From contig JAQFVV010000205.1 in the NCBI GenBank assembly GCA_028023455.1, positions 1,655,353-1,719,352 of the forward strand: DNA of 64,000 nucleotides. Direction: 5' to 3'. Each line of letters begins with the position of its first letter. Within the stretch, counting starts at the first letter, position 1. The notes beneath the pieces were generated by a model, which saw only the letters and a program-made list of their open reading frames with translations, ran no database searches and had not been told where the DNA came from. This DNA is from Epiperipatus broadwayi (lineage: Eukaryota > Onychophora > Udeonychophora > Euonychophora > Peripatidae). Made by a program: the position numbers and the translations under genes. This document shows, piece after piece, positions 11,708 through 22,679 of the stretch.

Positions 11708-12435
11708 TTGCATTGCGACAGTATTCCTCAAGTGAGCGCTCTTGAACTCTTGATACAGTCTGATTTTATGGAGGTCATATTTGAAAGAGACAAAACTCTG
11801 CAAAAATTCATTGTCGTAAATTTTTTAAAAAGCGTAGTGGAATTAGTATTTCATATGAAAAAATATCATGTCGTCACATGCGTTTCCCTATGGTTTTGAG
11901 CTGCATACAACTTCAATAGGTTATTCTTTTCAGCAGAGTTTTTTTCTGATTTCACGCGCAAATGCTTATTTACGTGTGAATCCGTGCGAGAACAGTAAAA
12001 TGTTGTCTGCAAGTTGTCCAAATTGGTTGAAGCTGAGTGAATTGCCAGCAACAGAAGTGGACACTATTGTGTTTTCCCAGAAAGAGAAAATCCTGCTTGA
12101 TGCGAAGGTATGTGCTTGCGGGAGAGAGACATGCTTTTAGTCAACTACAAGATCTGGGAATTCTGTTGCCACTCCTGCAAGCGTACCTGTGTAAATCTGT
12201 GTAAGGGAAGTTGGTTGGAGAGCTCCAAAATCCCGTTACTTACAGCTTTGAGGGTTTCCTGTTATTTTATTTGCATGTTACTTGTGGCTGCTGTTTTTTT
12301 TTATGCCCCCAAAAATGGTGTTTATTACTTGTTTTGGTTCACAACTTGTCCAAAGTTTCATTGATTTTTGATACAATAAATTATTTCATGGGAAACTGTT
12401 GTTGTTGTTCACATGATTATAAAGTAGGTAGGTAA
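11708..12435 (+). other. unclassified G+C-richer segment with short overlapping ORFs
   Basis: ORFs of 63, 90, 84 and 74 codons (11708-11899, 11868-12140, 12110-12364, 12211-12435) overlap in different frames, so one decayed protein is possible. The 90-codon frame has no motif I know. Cys codons are frequent toward 12110-12200. Function unknown. Confidence 0.25.
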
Positions 12436-12479
12436 TATTTGATTAGTTTCATTAATAGTTAAAGTAGGTAATGTTTTAT

Positions 12480-13560
12480 TATACCAAAAAAAGAAGTGTT
12501 TAAGAGTTTATTCAAAAGGATCCCCATAAAAATAATAATAAAGAACTGTGTGGTAACATAAATGTTCAAAAAGAAAACCAAAAAAGAAGTCGATAATTAA
12601 AAATCAAAACAAACATTTCCCGCCACCCCACCGCCCCCGGCTTAAAAAAAAGTGTTCTTTAAAAATGAACTGTTTATGTCTTTTTTAATAAGGCCCAAAA
12701 ATTAAGGAAGAACTTTTCGCTATCATATAAAGCTTTCTGTAGCGTAAAGATTTAAAAAAAAAAAAGCCTGTAGTAAATTAAAAAAGAAAAAAGATGACAA
12801 TTCAAAATCAAAACAACCCCTCCCCTCCACTCTCTAAAAAAACCAAGTGTTGGTTTATTCAAAAGGAATTGTTTCAGTCTTTCAGCAAATAAAAACATCA
12901 ATAAAAAAAGAAGATAATTTAAAAGCAAACCAACCCACCCCACCCCCACCATCTAAAAACAACAAAGTGTTTGTTAATAAAAAAAAATTCTACAACTTTT
13001 AGGTAAAGAAAGTTAAAAAAAAAAGCTACCATAGTATTATGTAAAGAAACCGATGGATCGTTAGTCGATAATTTAAAAGCAAACCAACACCCCTACACTA
13101 TCTAAAAACAAAGTGTTTGTTTTTAAAAAAAATGAACCCAAACAAAAAAATGGGTGAAAAAAAAAATCTTTGGTTGTTTACCATAATATTATGTAAAGAA
13201 ACCGATGGATCATTAGTCGATAATTTAAAAGCAAACCAACGCCCCTACACTATCTAAAAACAAAGTGTTTGTTTCTTAAAAAATGAATGAAAAAAAAAAA
13301 AAAATGGTTTACCATAAGTAATATTATGTAAAGAAACTGATGGACAGTTAGTTGATAATTTAAAAGCAAACCAACACCTCTAGACCATCTAAAAACAAAA
13401 TGTTTGTTTAAAAAACGGGGGGAGGGGAGCCGGGTGAAAAAAAAATCTTTGATGGTTTACCGTAATATTATGTAAACCAAACGGATGGACCGATGAAAAA
13501 AAAATTAAAAACCGGTTGAAAAAAAAAAAAATCTTTTACCATAATATGTAAATAAACAGA
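12480..13560. repeat. degenerate internal tandem repeats, period roughly 135-155 bp
   Basis: GATAATTTAAAAGCAAACC recurs near 12913, 13067, 13219 and 13354, with weaker versions near 12588 and 12793. Each is followed by an AAAACAAAGTGTTTGTT segment, and several by TATTATGTAAAGAAACCGAT. The array lies wholly inside the inverted-repeat element. Confidence 0.75.
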
Positions 13561-13635
13561 TGGCCCATGAATCGGTATATTGATGTGCATTGGGCGAAAA
13601 ACAGCACCATCAAACGGTAAGGTTTAGTATACATA

Positions 13636-13710
13636 CATTTTCCTGTTTATGAAATATAATAAAACCGTTTTCATATTTATGGAAAGTCACCAAAAATGAA
13701 AACATTTTTA
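13636..13710. repeat. minisatellite, second block after an insertion
   Basis: CATTTTCCTGTTTATGAAAT and AAAACCGTTTTCATATTTAT continue the 10790-11537 array; the first motif is also the last unit before the insertion (11465-11515). Confidence 0.8.
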
Positions 13711-14339
13711 TGACCGTATTATTTTTTTAAAAAGTATATATTTGAAACATTATATTCATAATAGTATTTAAAATATTGCATGTCCTTTAATTAACAATTT
13801 TATAAGTTATACAACTTTCTTTTTTTGAAAAAAAAAAAAGATTGTAATAAGAAAAATTACATTTATGCTAATTAATGAAAGCAAATTATTTCCTTTTTTT
13901 AAAAAAAAAAAAAAAGTCATGAAATAAGTATGGCAAGTAAATGAAATTAATTTGCTGGTAAATATAACTAAAGTGAATTTGCATAGAAGAGATTTTTCTC
14001 TCTTTAATGTTGTTAAATGAAATTAGTATATTACTGTTTAATTCTGCAAGATATTTAAATTGTTTTATATGGTTTTGTATATATGGTATACATTAAATAA
14101 TGTAAATATTGTAATTATTAAAGTACAGTCATTGTTTTATAGTTCCTATGTGATTTATTGTAACAGTAGGGTTGTAGATTTCAAAGTCCATAAGTCAGGA
14201 ACGGGCTCTATCAGTTTTAAGGACGAAACTTTTCATGAACGCCCAAGCTATACATAATTCTATTGTTACTGTTATTGTTTTTATAATTGTAGCATTTACA
14301 AGTATTTAAAAAATTCTTCCTTTATTTCTGCCACTACTT

Positions 14340-14700
14340 TTAACAAGCTAAAAGATAGGGTATTTCACTACAAGAAAATAACTACAACTAATTTACCCAT
14401 ATATAGAGCTGCTCTTTTATCTAATTTATTGTATGGATCTGAAACTTGGAGATTCTATCAATGCAACATAAAGGTTTTTAAAAAGTTTTATTTAAAGTTG
14501 TTTTATAAAATGTTTAAAATACAATGGCAAGATTATAAACCAATCGTTATGTTTTTTAACTTTCTGGTTGTGACACTATATAGTCCGTTATTGTAAAATC
14601 ATATCTTTGATGGATTGGATATATGAAACGAACAATACAAGACCGCATATAAGATAGTTTTATGGAGAACTTGCTATCACAGGAGAAGCAGATCTTATTT
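14340..14700 (+). pseudogene. fragment of a second LINE family (reverse transcriptase C-terminal region)
   Basis: One frame, starting at a Lys codon near 14348, reads KLKDRVFHYKK..., then YRAALLSNLLYGSETWRFY around 14402-14460 and LKLFYKMFKIQWQDYKP up to about 14542. After a gap, a segment equivalent to LRWIGYMKRTIQDRI and SFMENLLS lies at 14600-14690. This order (YRAVVLPTLLYGCETW, then LR.IL.I.WQD, then LRWAGHV.RM.D.R and LYGEL) is known from another invertebrate LINE lineage and differs from the main LINE. Only about 350 nt survive, with frameshifts. Confidence 0.7.
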
Positions 14701-15159
14701 ACATTGTAAAGATTATCAGCAAGGATATTATTTTTATTGGGAAGATCTGGCATAGAATATATTGGGTAATGTTTAATATAAATATGGTGTTGTTTTGTAG
14801 TTCTTTACACTTGAGAAGTCTGCTTGCAGAGTGAAAGCATTGGTTGTGTTTTTTGATTTTATTTTCTTGGCTAGTCTGGTTGAGTTTTGGATTTGGGGTA
14901 ATTTTAATTATTTATTGACTAGTTTAGTTTTATGCTTGTAATGTTTAATGTATATATATATTTCAATCTAATATTTTATGGATTTCATTTTATTTCATTT
15001 TTAATATTAATTTTGTATTTTCAAATATTCAGTAATAAGTAATCTTTGCATAAGTCCATAAGATATGGTTGAAACAATTTTTTTTCTCAAAAATTTATGA
15101 TTTATAATAATAAAACAAGTTTTAAAAGAGCTAAAGAAAGTATTTTTACTATGCTATTT

Positions 15160-15710
15160 GTTATTTGAACAGGAAATAAGTGAAATGTCCAAAGAATTAT
15201 ATAATTGCAAGTTATCGGTTTTTTCACCAACAGCTCATAAGTCAGATCAATGTCCCACACTACAGATATATTAGAAATATATACTTTTCCAAGTAATCCA
15301 TATAGCATATGTTAGAAATTAACTTCATATATACATTAGTCTTTTTAGAAATACTTATGCTTAACTTTATATAATATGTATTTAACTTTATATAATATGT
15401 ACTTAAATGTATATCAAACTTCTATTTGAAACATATAATCAAAGACATGAAAAAGATAAACGATGTTTTGTTTCCGTAATGTGTGAAATGGAAGTTTGAA
15501 ATATATTTAAATACCTATTATATGAAAATTAAGCTTAAATATCTAAAAAAAAACCTAATGTTTATATGAAGTTAATTTTTAACAAGCTATATAAATTACT
15601 CGGAGAAGTTAATTTACTTCTAATGTATCTGTAGTGTGAGAGGTTAACTTGCAAATATTGTATGACTCACTGGAAGTTTCAGTTACTTCCTTTTATTTAT
15701 AATATTTGTG
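15160..15710. repeat. long foldback (inverted repeat) element
   Basis: The left arm about 15160-15430 and right arm about 15450-15710 are imperfect inverted copies. Examples: GAAATTAACTTCATATATAC at 15315 mirrors GTTTATATGAAGTTAATTTT at 15559; CACACTACAGATATATTAGA near 15255 mirrors TCTAATGTATCTGTAGTGTG near 15619. The left arm has about 35 nt extra near 15215-15250. No coding content; the ORF at 15102-15308 is incidental. Confidence 0.7.
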
Positions 15711-15734
15711 AATAGAGGAATCATTTTGAAAGGA

Positions 15735-17200
15735 ATATGAAGGGACAATTTTTATTATGTTTTAATGAAGATTTTATAATTTTAATGGTACTCCGTTTAT
15801 TATGTCGTAAAGATACTTAAACTTGTCACTACAGAAAGGTTCTTTCAATTGTCTTTGAGATTTTAAAGGAACCAAGCAGGGAAAATTCATAATGTCCTTT
15901 CCATATGTTCTTAGCTTTGCAGCTATTATTACTATATGATTATAGATACAGTGAACAAACATGGATGGCCTGCTCAACAACATGCACTAGCATGATGCAT
16001 TTAATGGCTTTTTACCTCTGAATTTAATATCACAAAATACCATGATCTTCTCAGTTTCCTAATAGTTTTTAATTGAAATATCACTAGAGACATTCTGAAG
16101 ACTGGATGAATATGTTTATGAATGATTTTACTAGTTAATGTAAATAACAGCCAAAAATGGAGAATGCTAAGAATGCCCTGATTGTAGATCCAGGCTATCA
16201 TTTACTAACAACCTTCAGGTATCTATAACTGCAGATCACTTTCAAGTGAAGAAAGATCACATGAATTGGAAGAATTATCTAATATTAAACAGGACATTGT
16301 TGGAATTGGTGAAATTAAAAGATGAAGAGACAATTGATTCAAAAAGTGGTCATGTATCTTATTATAAAGGCACACATCGGAAGCGCAAGTGGAATGGGAT
16401 TTATTATAAATAAAAAATGTGAAAATTTATGGAATATCAGACAAAATGGCATGTTTAGTTATTCACATTAATAAAAGATATCAACATATAATTAAGGTTT
16501 ATGCCCCAACGTGTTCTCATTGTGATTTAAAATGACAAAGGATTTTATAAGGAATATGCAGAATGATTTTTATCAGACAAAACCACATTTGAAAATTGTC
16601 ATGGGTGACATTAATGCTACAATTGATAAACAATTGAAAGATAAAAGGACTATAAATAAATTTGGTTACGGTGACAAAAAATAAGAGACAGAGACTTATT
16701 GAATATGCAGAAAAAGAAAAATTGTATAGAATTGAGAAAAATGTTAAACAGAAAACGACATACATAAAGACATCCAAATAAAGTTCTGTGAAATTGGGTT
16801 GTATTTTCAATGACATAAAATGTGCATTTTAAGATTGTAGGGTCCTTCATATATTCAATAGAACAAATGATCATCAATTGATGAGATATATGTGTTAATG
16901 CAAAACTAGAAAAACTAAAACAGTATTAATAGTCTGTATTCCTAACCTTCAGAAAGACTGTATTGAATTTAGAATTATCACATTGTTGTAAAATATTAAC
17001 AGACTTTGAACATGGTTTGGATGTGACTGAAATCAATAAGAAAATAACTGATACTGTTATTAAAAACTGCAAAAAAAAAAAAAAACTGATATAAAAAAGC
17101 TGAATTTACTGGTAAATTTTTTACTGTGACAAGAGAATATATGATGGACGGAAGAGATTATAAAAATTTTTATGGTGATTCATTAAGAACTGATTTTTAA
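15735..17200 (+). mobile_element. 5' fragment of the RTE-like LINE with leader
   Basis: From about 16155 this is a decayed copy of the LINE endonuclease and linker region. It carries equivalents of the DPGCHL start, NCRS near 16230, GHVSYYKGTH near 16345-16380, VYAPT near 16495-16510, MGD.NA near 16600, and the TNRKY and SDH regions, ending around the linker before the reverse transcriptase. The upstream 15735-16155 is shared with 725-1110 and is probably leader or 5'UTR. Frames are shifted many times. Confidence 0.78.
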
Positions 17201-18420
17201 TAAATAAATATTAAAAGTAAAAGAGAATAAAAAAATATAATTTTTTTATAGAAATACTTTTATTAATATAAGTGAACTAAAAAGTAAAAAATAAAGTTTT
17301 CAGCTTTTACAAATGATAACATAAGCGATCATAGTAATGCATTCCATTTGCAGATCAACCGAAATTAACTTTCACTTGGCATTGTTACAAGAGAATAAAT
17401 ATTTATCGCAAGTGATACAATGAAGTGGCATAGATAGAATTTTTAAATATAATTGCTATATACTTTTATTTGTGAAAACTCGAGAAAATTTGTTTTTACT
17501 TTTTAGTGAAATTATGTGAATAAAAGTATTTTTTTTAAAAAATATTTAATTTTTTTTATTTTTATATAGTTTCAGAAATTATGAACGAAGAATGCCTAGA
17601 TATAATTAATATCGCTAGGTCACTGTATTCCAAAAAGTAATGAATTCCATATATAACTAAAATTATAAATTTTTTTCTATTTTTTTCATCTAAAATTGTT
17701 TGCAAACTTTTAAAAAATGTAGTGGCATCGGGAATACATATTTATGTAAAGTTTCAATTAGATCGAAAATTGGGAATTGGGTGAAAACTGAATTATAAGA
17801 TTTCTCAAAGAGTTTAAAAAATGCAGAATAAGTTAAATAAAAGCATATAAAAACTAACAAAATCTTTTTTGCCTATACAATTATATAAATTATATTTTAT
17901 ATTTTATAAATATTTCAATACTCGAAAAAAAATTATATAGCACAATTCTTAATATATATACTTATTCACAAAAATATGAAGTTTGTAGATTGTATGTATT
18001 TCTTCGTGTTAATTTTTTTTGTAAGCAGGTTAAGATAACAAGGCTGTACCAATCTATATATTTAGAAATAGAATGTGTAAATAAAGTTTTACTTGGAAAA
18101 TTAAAAATGATCAAAGCAGAGATAAAATCAGTTTAAAAAGTCCAGAAACATTATTTGATTACTATTTGAAGGAGGAAGATACTTTCAATTTAATTAAAGT
18201 AGGTAGGTTGGTTAAATGCTTTTAGTTTTATTTTGAACTAATGTTTGTAGAAAATTCTTTTTAATAGAATTAGCATTAATTAAAAGTAGACCAAAAAGTG
18301 CTTCCAAAAATATTTTGTTTTGATTTTAATGACAAAAGTATTCTCTAAATATTATTAATAATATGCATATTATATTAATTTAAAATTATAACGAATGGGA
18401 TGTATGTTGTATATATATAT
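17201..18420. other. AT-rich stretch between LINE copies
   Basis: Long A/T runs, no open frame above chance, no repeat recognised. (TA)n directly precedes the LINE at 18421. Confidence 0.5.
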
Positions 18421-21257
18421 ATGAATCCCCTGATTGCGGACCCAGGCTGCCATTTGATGACGACTTTTTATTTAGGTACTTACAACTGCAGATCACTTTC
18501 AAGTGAAGGAAGATTGCAAGAATTAGAAGAAGAACTGTCTTATATTAAATGGGACATTATTGGACTTTGTGAAGTTAGAAGAAAAGGAGAAGAAACAATT
18601 GATTTAAAAAGTGGACATATACTCTATTATAAAGGCACACATATTGGAAATACAAGTGGAGTAGGATTCATTATAAATAAAAAGTGGAAGAACAATATTG
18701 TGGAGATTGATGGTGTATCGGACAGAGTGGCAAGATTAGTTATACAACTTAATAGCAGATACCAAATGCAGATAATTCAGGTTTATGCCCCAACAAGTTC
18801 TCATAGTGATGAAGTAGTAGAAGATTTTTATATGGATGTACAAAAGGCTTTTGATCAGAGTAAACAACGTTTTAAAATTGTTATGGGAGACTTTAATGCT
18901 AGAATTGGTAGACAAATGAAAGATGAAATTGCTGTAGGTAATTTTGGTTATGGTAATAGAAATGAGAGAGGACATAGACTTGTGGAGTTTGCAGAAAAAG
19001 AAAAACTTTATATTATGAATTCATTTTTTGAGAAAAATGTTAAAAGGAAATGGACATGGAAGCATCCAAATGAAGGTACAGCAGAATTGGATTATATTTT
19101 GACTAACAGAAAATACATATTTCAAGATTGTAATGTTCTTAATAAATTTAACACAGGAAGTGATCATCGATTAGTAAGATGTAAGTTACATGTTAATGTA
19201 AAACTAGAGAGACAAAAATTATTAAGAAAAACAATATTTACAGTTGATATTCCTAATCTTCAGAAACATTCTAATGAATTTAAATTAGAACTTACAAATA
19301 GGTTTCAAGTGTTAGGAGATTTTGAACATGATACAGATTTGAATGAAATTAATACGAAAATAACTGATACACTTTTAAAAACTGCAACAAACATAGCTGG
19401 TAGAAAAAAGCAGCAATTGACTAATAAAATTTCTACTGAGACTAGAGAATTTATGAAGAAAAGAAGGAATATGAAGATATACAAAAATGATGTATTAAAA
19501 AGAATTGAATATCTCGAATTTTGTAAAATGGTACGGAAAAGAGTTGAAAATGATATAAGAAAGTATAACTGTGAAATAGCAAGGAAAGCTGTAGAAGAAA
19601 ATAAAAGTCTCAAAAATGTTAAACAACATTTTGGTATTGGTAGGAAATTTATATCTGCAATAAGAAAAAAAGATGGAATTATTATTAAAAAGAGAGATGA
19701 CACCATGAAATTGGTAGAAGATTTTTATCAAGAATTATATAGTAATAAAGAACAAGTACCTCTTATATCTATTACATCTTCCGAATTGCCCAGAATTTTA
19801 AATGAAGAAGTGAGACATGCAATTAAGTGTATGAAGAAAGGAAAGGCTCCAGGAAATGATGGAATTATAATTGATATATTAAAAGAAGCAGGTGAAGAAA
19901 TAGAAACAATTTTAGCAAAGTTATATACCAAATGTCTAAATGATAAAGATGTACCGGAAGATTGGAAGAATGCAGTAATAATATTAATATTTAAAAAAGG
20001 TGATAAAGAAGATATTAGAAATTACAGACCTATCAGCCTTTTATCAGTTTTATATAAAATTTTTACCAAGATAATTACAACTCGTCTACAGAGAACTTTG
20101 GATTTCCACCAACCAAGAGAACAAGCTGGATTTAAAAGTGGTTTTAGTACAATAGATCATATCCAGGTATTGAGAGAAATCATAGAAAGGACAAATGAAT
20201 ATGAGTTGTCTTTATGTTTTGGATTTATAGATTATGAAAAGGCATTTGATTCTATACACATTTCTTCAGTGATTAAAGCATTGGATCATCAAGGTATAGA
20301 TCCAGGATATTGTCATATTTTAAAGAATATTTATAAAAATGCAACAGCAACAATTAGATTACATAATGATACTGGAAAAATCAACATTGAGAAAGGTGTA
20401 AGACAAGGTGACTCCATATCTCCAAAACTCTTTACAGCAGTGCTGCAAGAAGTATTTTGTGGATTAAAATGGGAAACTAAAGGAATGAAAGTAAATGGAG
20501 AGTATTTAAATCATTTAGATTTCGCAGATGATGTAGTTGTTTTTGCAAATAATGCTTCAGAGCTGCAGGAAAAAAAAGTAGGACTAAAGATAAATGTTAA
20601 AAAGACTAAAGTAATGTTTAATCGATTTGCTCAAAATATGAAAATAAAGATTGATTATGAAGAATTAGAAGAAGTTAACAGTTACAAATACCTTGGTCAG
20701 ATTATTAATACAGATGGAAACATAATGGAGGAAATTAATCATAGAATTAAACTTGGTTGGAGTGCTTTTGGTAGAAATAACTTGATACTAAAAGGAAATA
20801 TGCCTATGTGTTTGAAAAGGATGGTTTTTAACAAATGTGTTTTACCAGTTCTTACTTATGGATCTGAGACTTGGACACTTAATAGACGAGCAATACAGAG
20901 ACTTCAGACCACCAAAGAAGTATGGAGAGGTGTATGTTGGGAGTAACAAGAAGAGATCGAAAACGCAATGTATGAGTAAGACAACAAACAGGTGTTACTG
21001 ACCTTATTGAAAAAATTAAAAGATTGAAATGGAGTTGGGCTGGACATATTGCTAGAAGAGATGATAATAGATGGACAATTGAAATTTTAAACTGGATTCC
21101 AAGAGATTGTAAAAGACCCAGAAAGAGACCACATGTGAGATGGATGGATGAAATAAGAAAATGTGCAGGGGTGTTGTGGAGAAGAGAAGCTAAAGATCGG
21201 AGAAGATGGATTAAACTTGGAGAGACCTTCATCCTGCAGTGGATTGATAATGGTTGA
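18421..21257 (+). pseudogene. LINE ORF: endonuclease-reverse transcriptase, frameshifted
   Basis: Numbering is from the first Met at 18400. Endonuclease residues visible: Asn29 in TYNCRS, Glu58 in LCEVRRKG, YAPTS at 129-133, Asp164 and Asn166 in MGDFNAR, and Asp255-His256 in GSDHRLV. Reverse transcriptase blocks visible: KAPGNDGI near 482-489, YRPISLLSVLYKIF, QAGFKSGFST, DYEKAFDS with the first catalytic Asp near 611, GVRQGDSISP near 666, and FADD at 708-711 with the paired Asp 710-711. YKYLGQIINTDG follows. Defects: the continuous frame ends at 20946; near 20920 homology moves to the third frame, which carries an in-frame TGA around 20970 where a Trp codon is likely, then runs cleanly from 21024 to 21257. 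Between SELQE and VGLKIN, just after FADD, about ten or more residues appear missing. This copy is therefore unlikely to be active. A Met at 18457 directly before the endonuclease domain is an alternative start. Confidence 0.88.
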
Positions 21258-21275
21258 TGATGATGATGAAGTATT
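18421..21275 (+). mobile_element. nearly full-length RTE-like LINE (endonuclease plus reverse transcriptase)
   Basis: Best-preserved copy of the dominant LINE family in the window. It starts at or just before the ATG at 18421, where similarity to the other 5' copies (725-1490 and 15735-17200) begins, and ends in a TGATGATGATGATG microsatellite-like tail near 21257-21270, as in RTE-type elements. The order is apurinic-like endonuclease, reverse transcriptase, then a C-terminal region with the WAGHIARR and RWMDEIRKCAG motifs. It lacks the roughly 400-nt upstream leader found in the two 5' fragments. Clade assignment (RTE or a relative) is from motif memory, not phylogeny. Fragments of the same family lie at 725, 9079, 15735, 22047, 27175 and 28137. 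Confidence 0.9.
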
Positions 21276-22046
21276 GTAAATGTTTATTTACAATCCTATA
21301 CAGAATTGTAATTAAATAAAGCATAACTCATAATATTCATAATGGAATTTTGATACAAAATATACATATATAAATATAGATTCCTCAGCTATCTACAAAT
21401 AGGTTTCTAAAGCTAAATTGATATATTAAATTTAACTTCATGATAAGTAAAATAAACTAAAAGATGAGGAAAATTGAAAAATGAAATAATATTAAGAATG
21501 ATTTTGTAATATATAAAATTGATTTTAGCAATTAATATTTAAAAAGTTCATTTTCATTTAAGGTACTTATGTATTATTCTGTTTCTCAAACTTGGAAGAC
21601 TTCTTTTTAATTATACAGTTTCAAGTGCGCTATAAATATTTAAAACAAAATGGCTGACAAAAAGTATGAAATTGTATAAAAAAAAGGGCTGCCAAACTTG
21701 AGGGACAGGTTAATACATAAGTACACACACATATATATATATATTGGTATGTGCATACATATTTTGTAAGTAATCTTATACATGGAACAATCCAGGATGT
21801 TGCCATAATTACAATTGACTCAGCTATTTTAACAAATTTGCAAATAACACCCACTTTCTAATACTAGCACAAGATAATTACTCTGATCTAATTTGCACAT
21901 TTTTTATCTGATGGGCAAAACTTTAGCAGTGATTTTTATATCTTATAACTCAAGCCTACTTACAATTTCACATAATAATATGTAAATTTTCAGTGTAATT
22001 TAATAAGAGATTAAAAACTAAAAATATGGCTGAGAGAATAAACATC
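21276..22046. other. AT-rich stretch with a short microsatellite
   Basis: A mixed CACACAC(AT)n tract lies at 21724-21744. The 74-codon minus-strand ORF over it is low complexity. Nothing else. Confidence 0.5.
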
Positions 22047-22300
22047 ATGATGAAAGAATTAAAGAAACTGTCTGAAATTGGGTTGGACATACTGCTTGAA
22101 AAGATGATAATAGATGAACAGTTGCAGTCTTAAATGTGATCCCAGGAGATTGCAAAAGATCTAGAAGGAAACCACATGTGAGATGGGTGAATGAAATAAG
22201 GACCTTTGCTGGTATGTTGTGGAGAAGAGGACTGGGAATCGGAGAATGGATTAAATTTGAAGAGACGATCCTGCAGTGTATCCATAATAGTTGGTAATAA
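22047..22300 (+). mobile_element. 5'-truncated 3' end of the RTE-like LINE
   Basis: Short tail corresponding to the GHIARRDDNRW...RWMDEIRKCAGVLWRR...ILQWIDNG coding stretch of the main element, with a CCACATGTGAGATGGGT segment near 22170 and GTTGTGGAGAAGAG near 22215. It has several stops and ends at the usual 3' terminus. Confidence 0.75.
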
Positions 22301-22565
22301 TGCAAATGTCTAATAATATAAAGCATCTGTAAATAAATTAAAACTATTAAATGTATAGCGCTGATAATGTAGAATCTTACTTATAAAGTAACTAAATGTG
22401 GTACCATAATAATTTGTAACTCATTTAAATAAATTGGTAAATAGTACCCCTTTCAGATATTAATGCTAATTTACCAGACAAAAGATAGTCACTTATTTAA
22501 TTAGTATCTTTTTTTATATAGTTGGATAAATAAATCTTCGATGTTAAAAAGGAATGAAATTTTAA

Positions 22566-22679
22566 ATTAGCAGTGGTAGAATGCCAGTCTCTGAGGGTCC
22601 TCGAATTGATTCCACTGCCAGTAATCTTGGTGCGCAAACTTTTATTAACTCTCAAGAAATAAAGCTGTTCAATTATTTA
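22566..22679 (+). repeat. tRNA-like SINE, family A
   Basis: GCAGTGGTAGAATGCC, then GGGTCCTCGAATTGATTCC as the B-box region, ending near AAATAAAGCTGTTCAATTAT, the same tail as the other family A copies. Confidence 0.6.

Larger units (their letters stand above)
11538..13635. mobile_element. 2.1-kb DNA element with about 60-bp terminal inverted repeats
   Basis: The left terminus from 11538 reads GTATGCATACTGAACC, then CACTTGATGGCG and GCACATCAATATA near 11585-11597. The right terminus, read inward from 13635 on the minus strand, reads GTATGTATACTAAACC, then CGTTTGATGGTGC and GCACATCAATATA. The flanks are the same minisatellite, so this is an insertion. The left 850 bp is unusually rich in G+C for the window and has overlapping short ORFs (11708-12435) of unknown type. 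The right part is a degenerate tandem array. No transposase was recognised, so it looks non-autonomous. Confidence 0.75.

Noticed and set aside
19305-19706. 133-codon minus-strand ORF
   Set aside because: Antisense shadow of the LINE reverse transcriptase frame.
20879-21232. 117-codon minus-strand ORF and the 108-codon ORF at 28141-28467
   Set aside because: Both are antisense translations of the same LINE 3' end.
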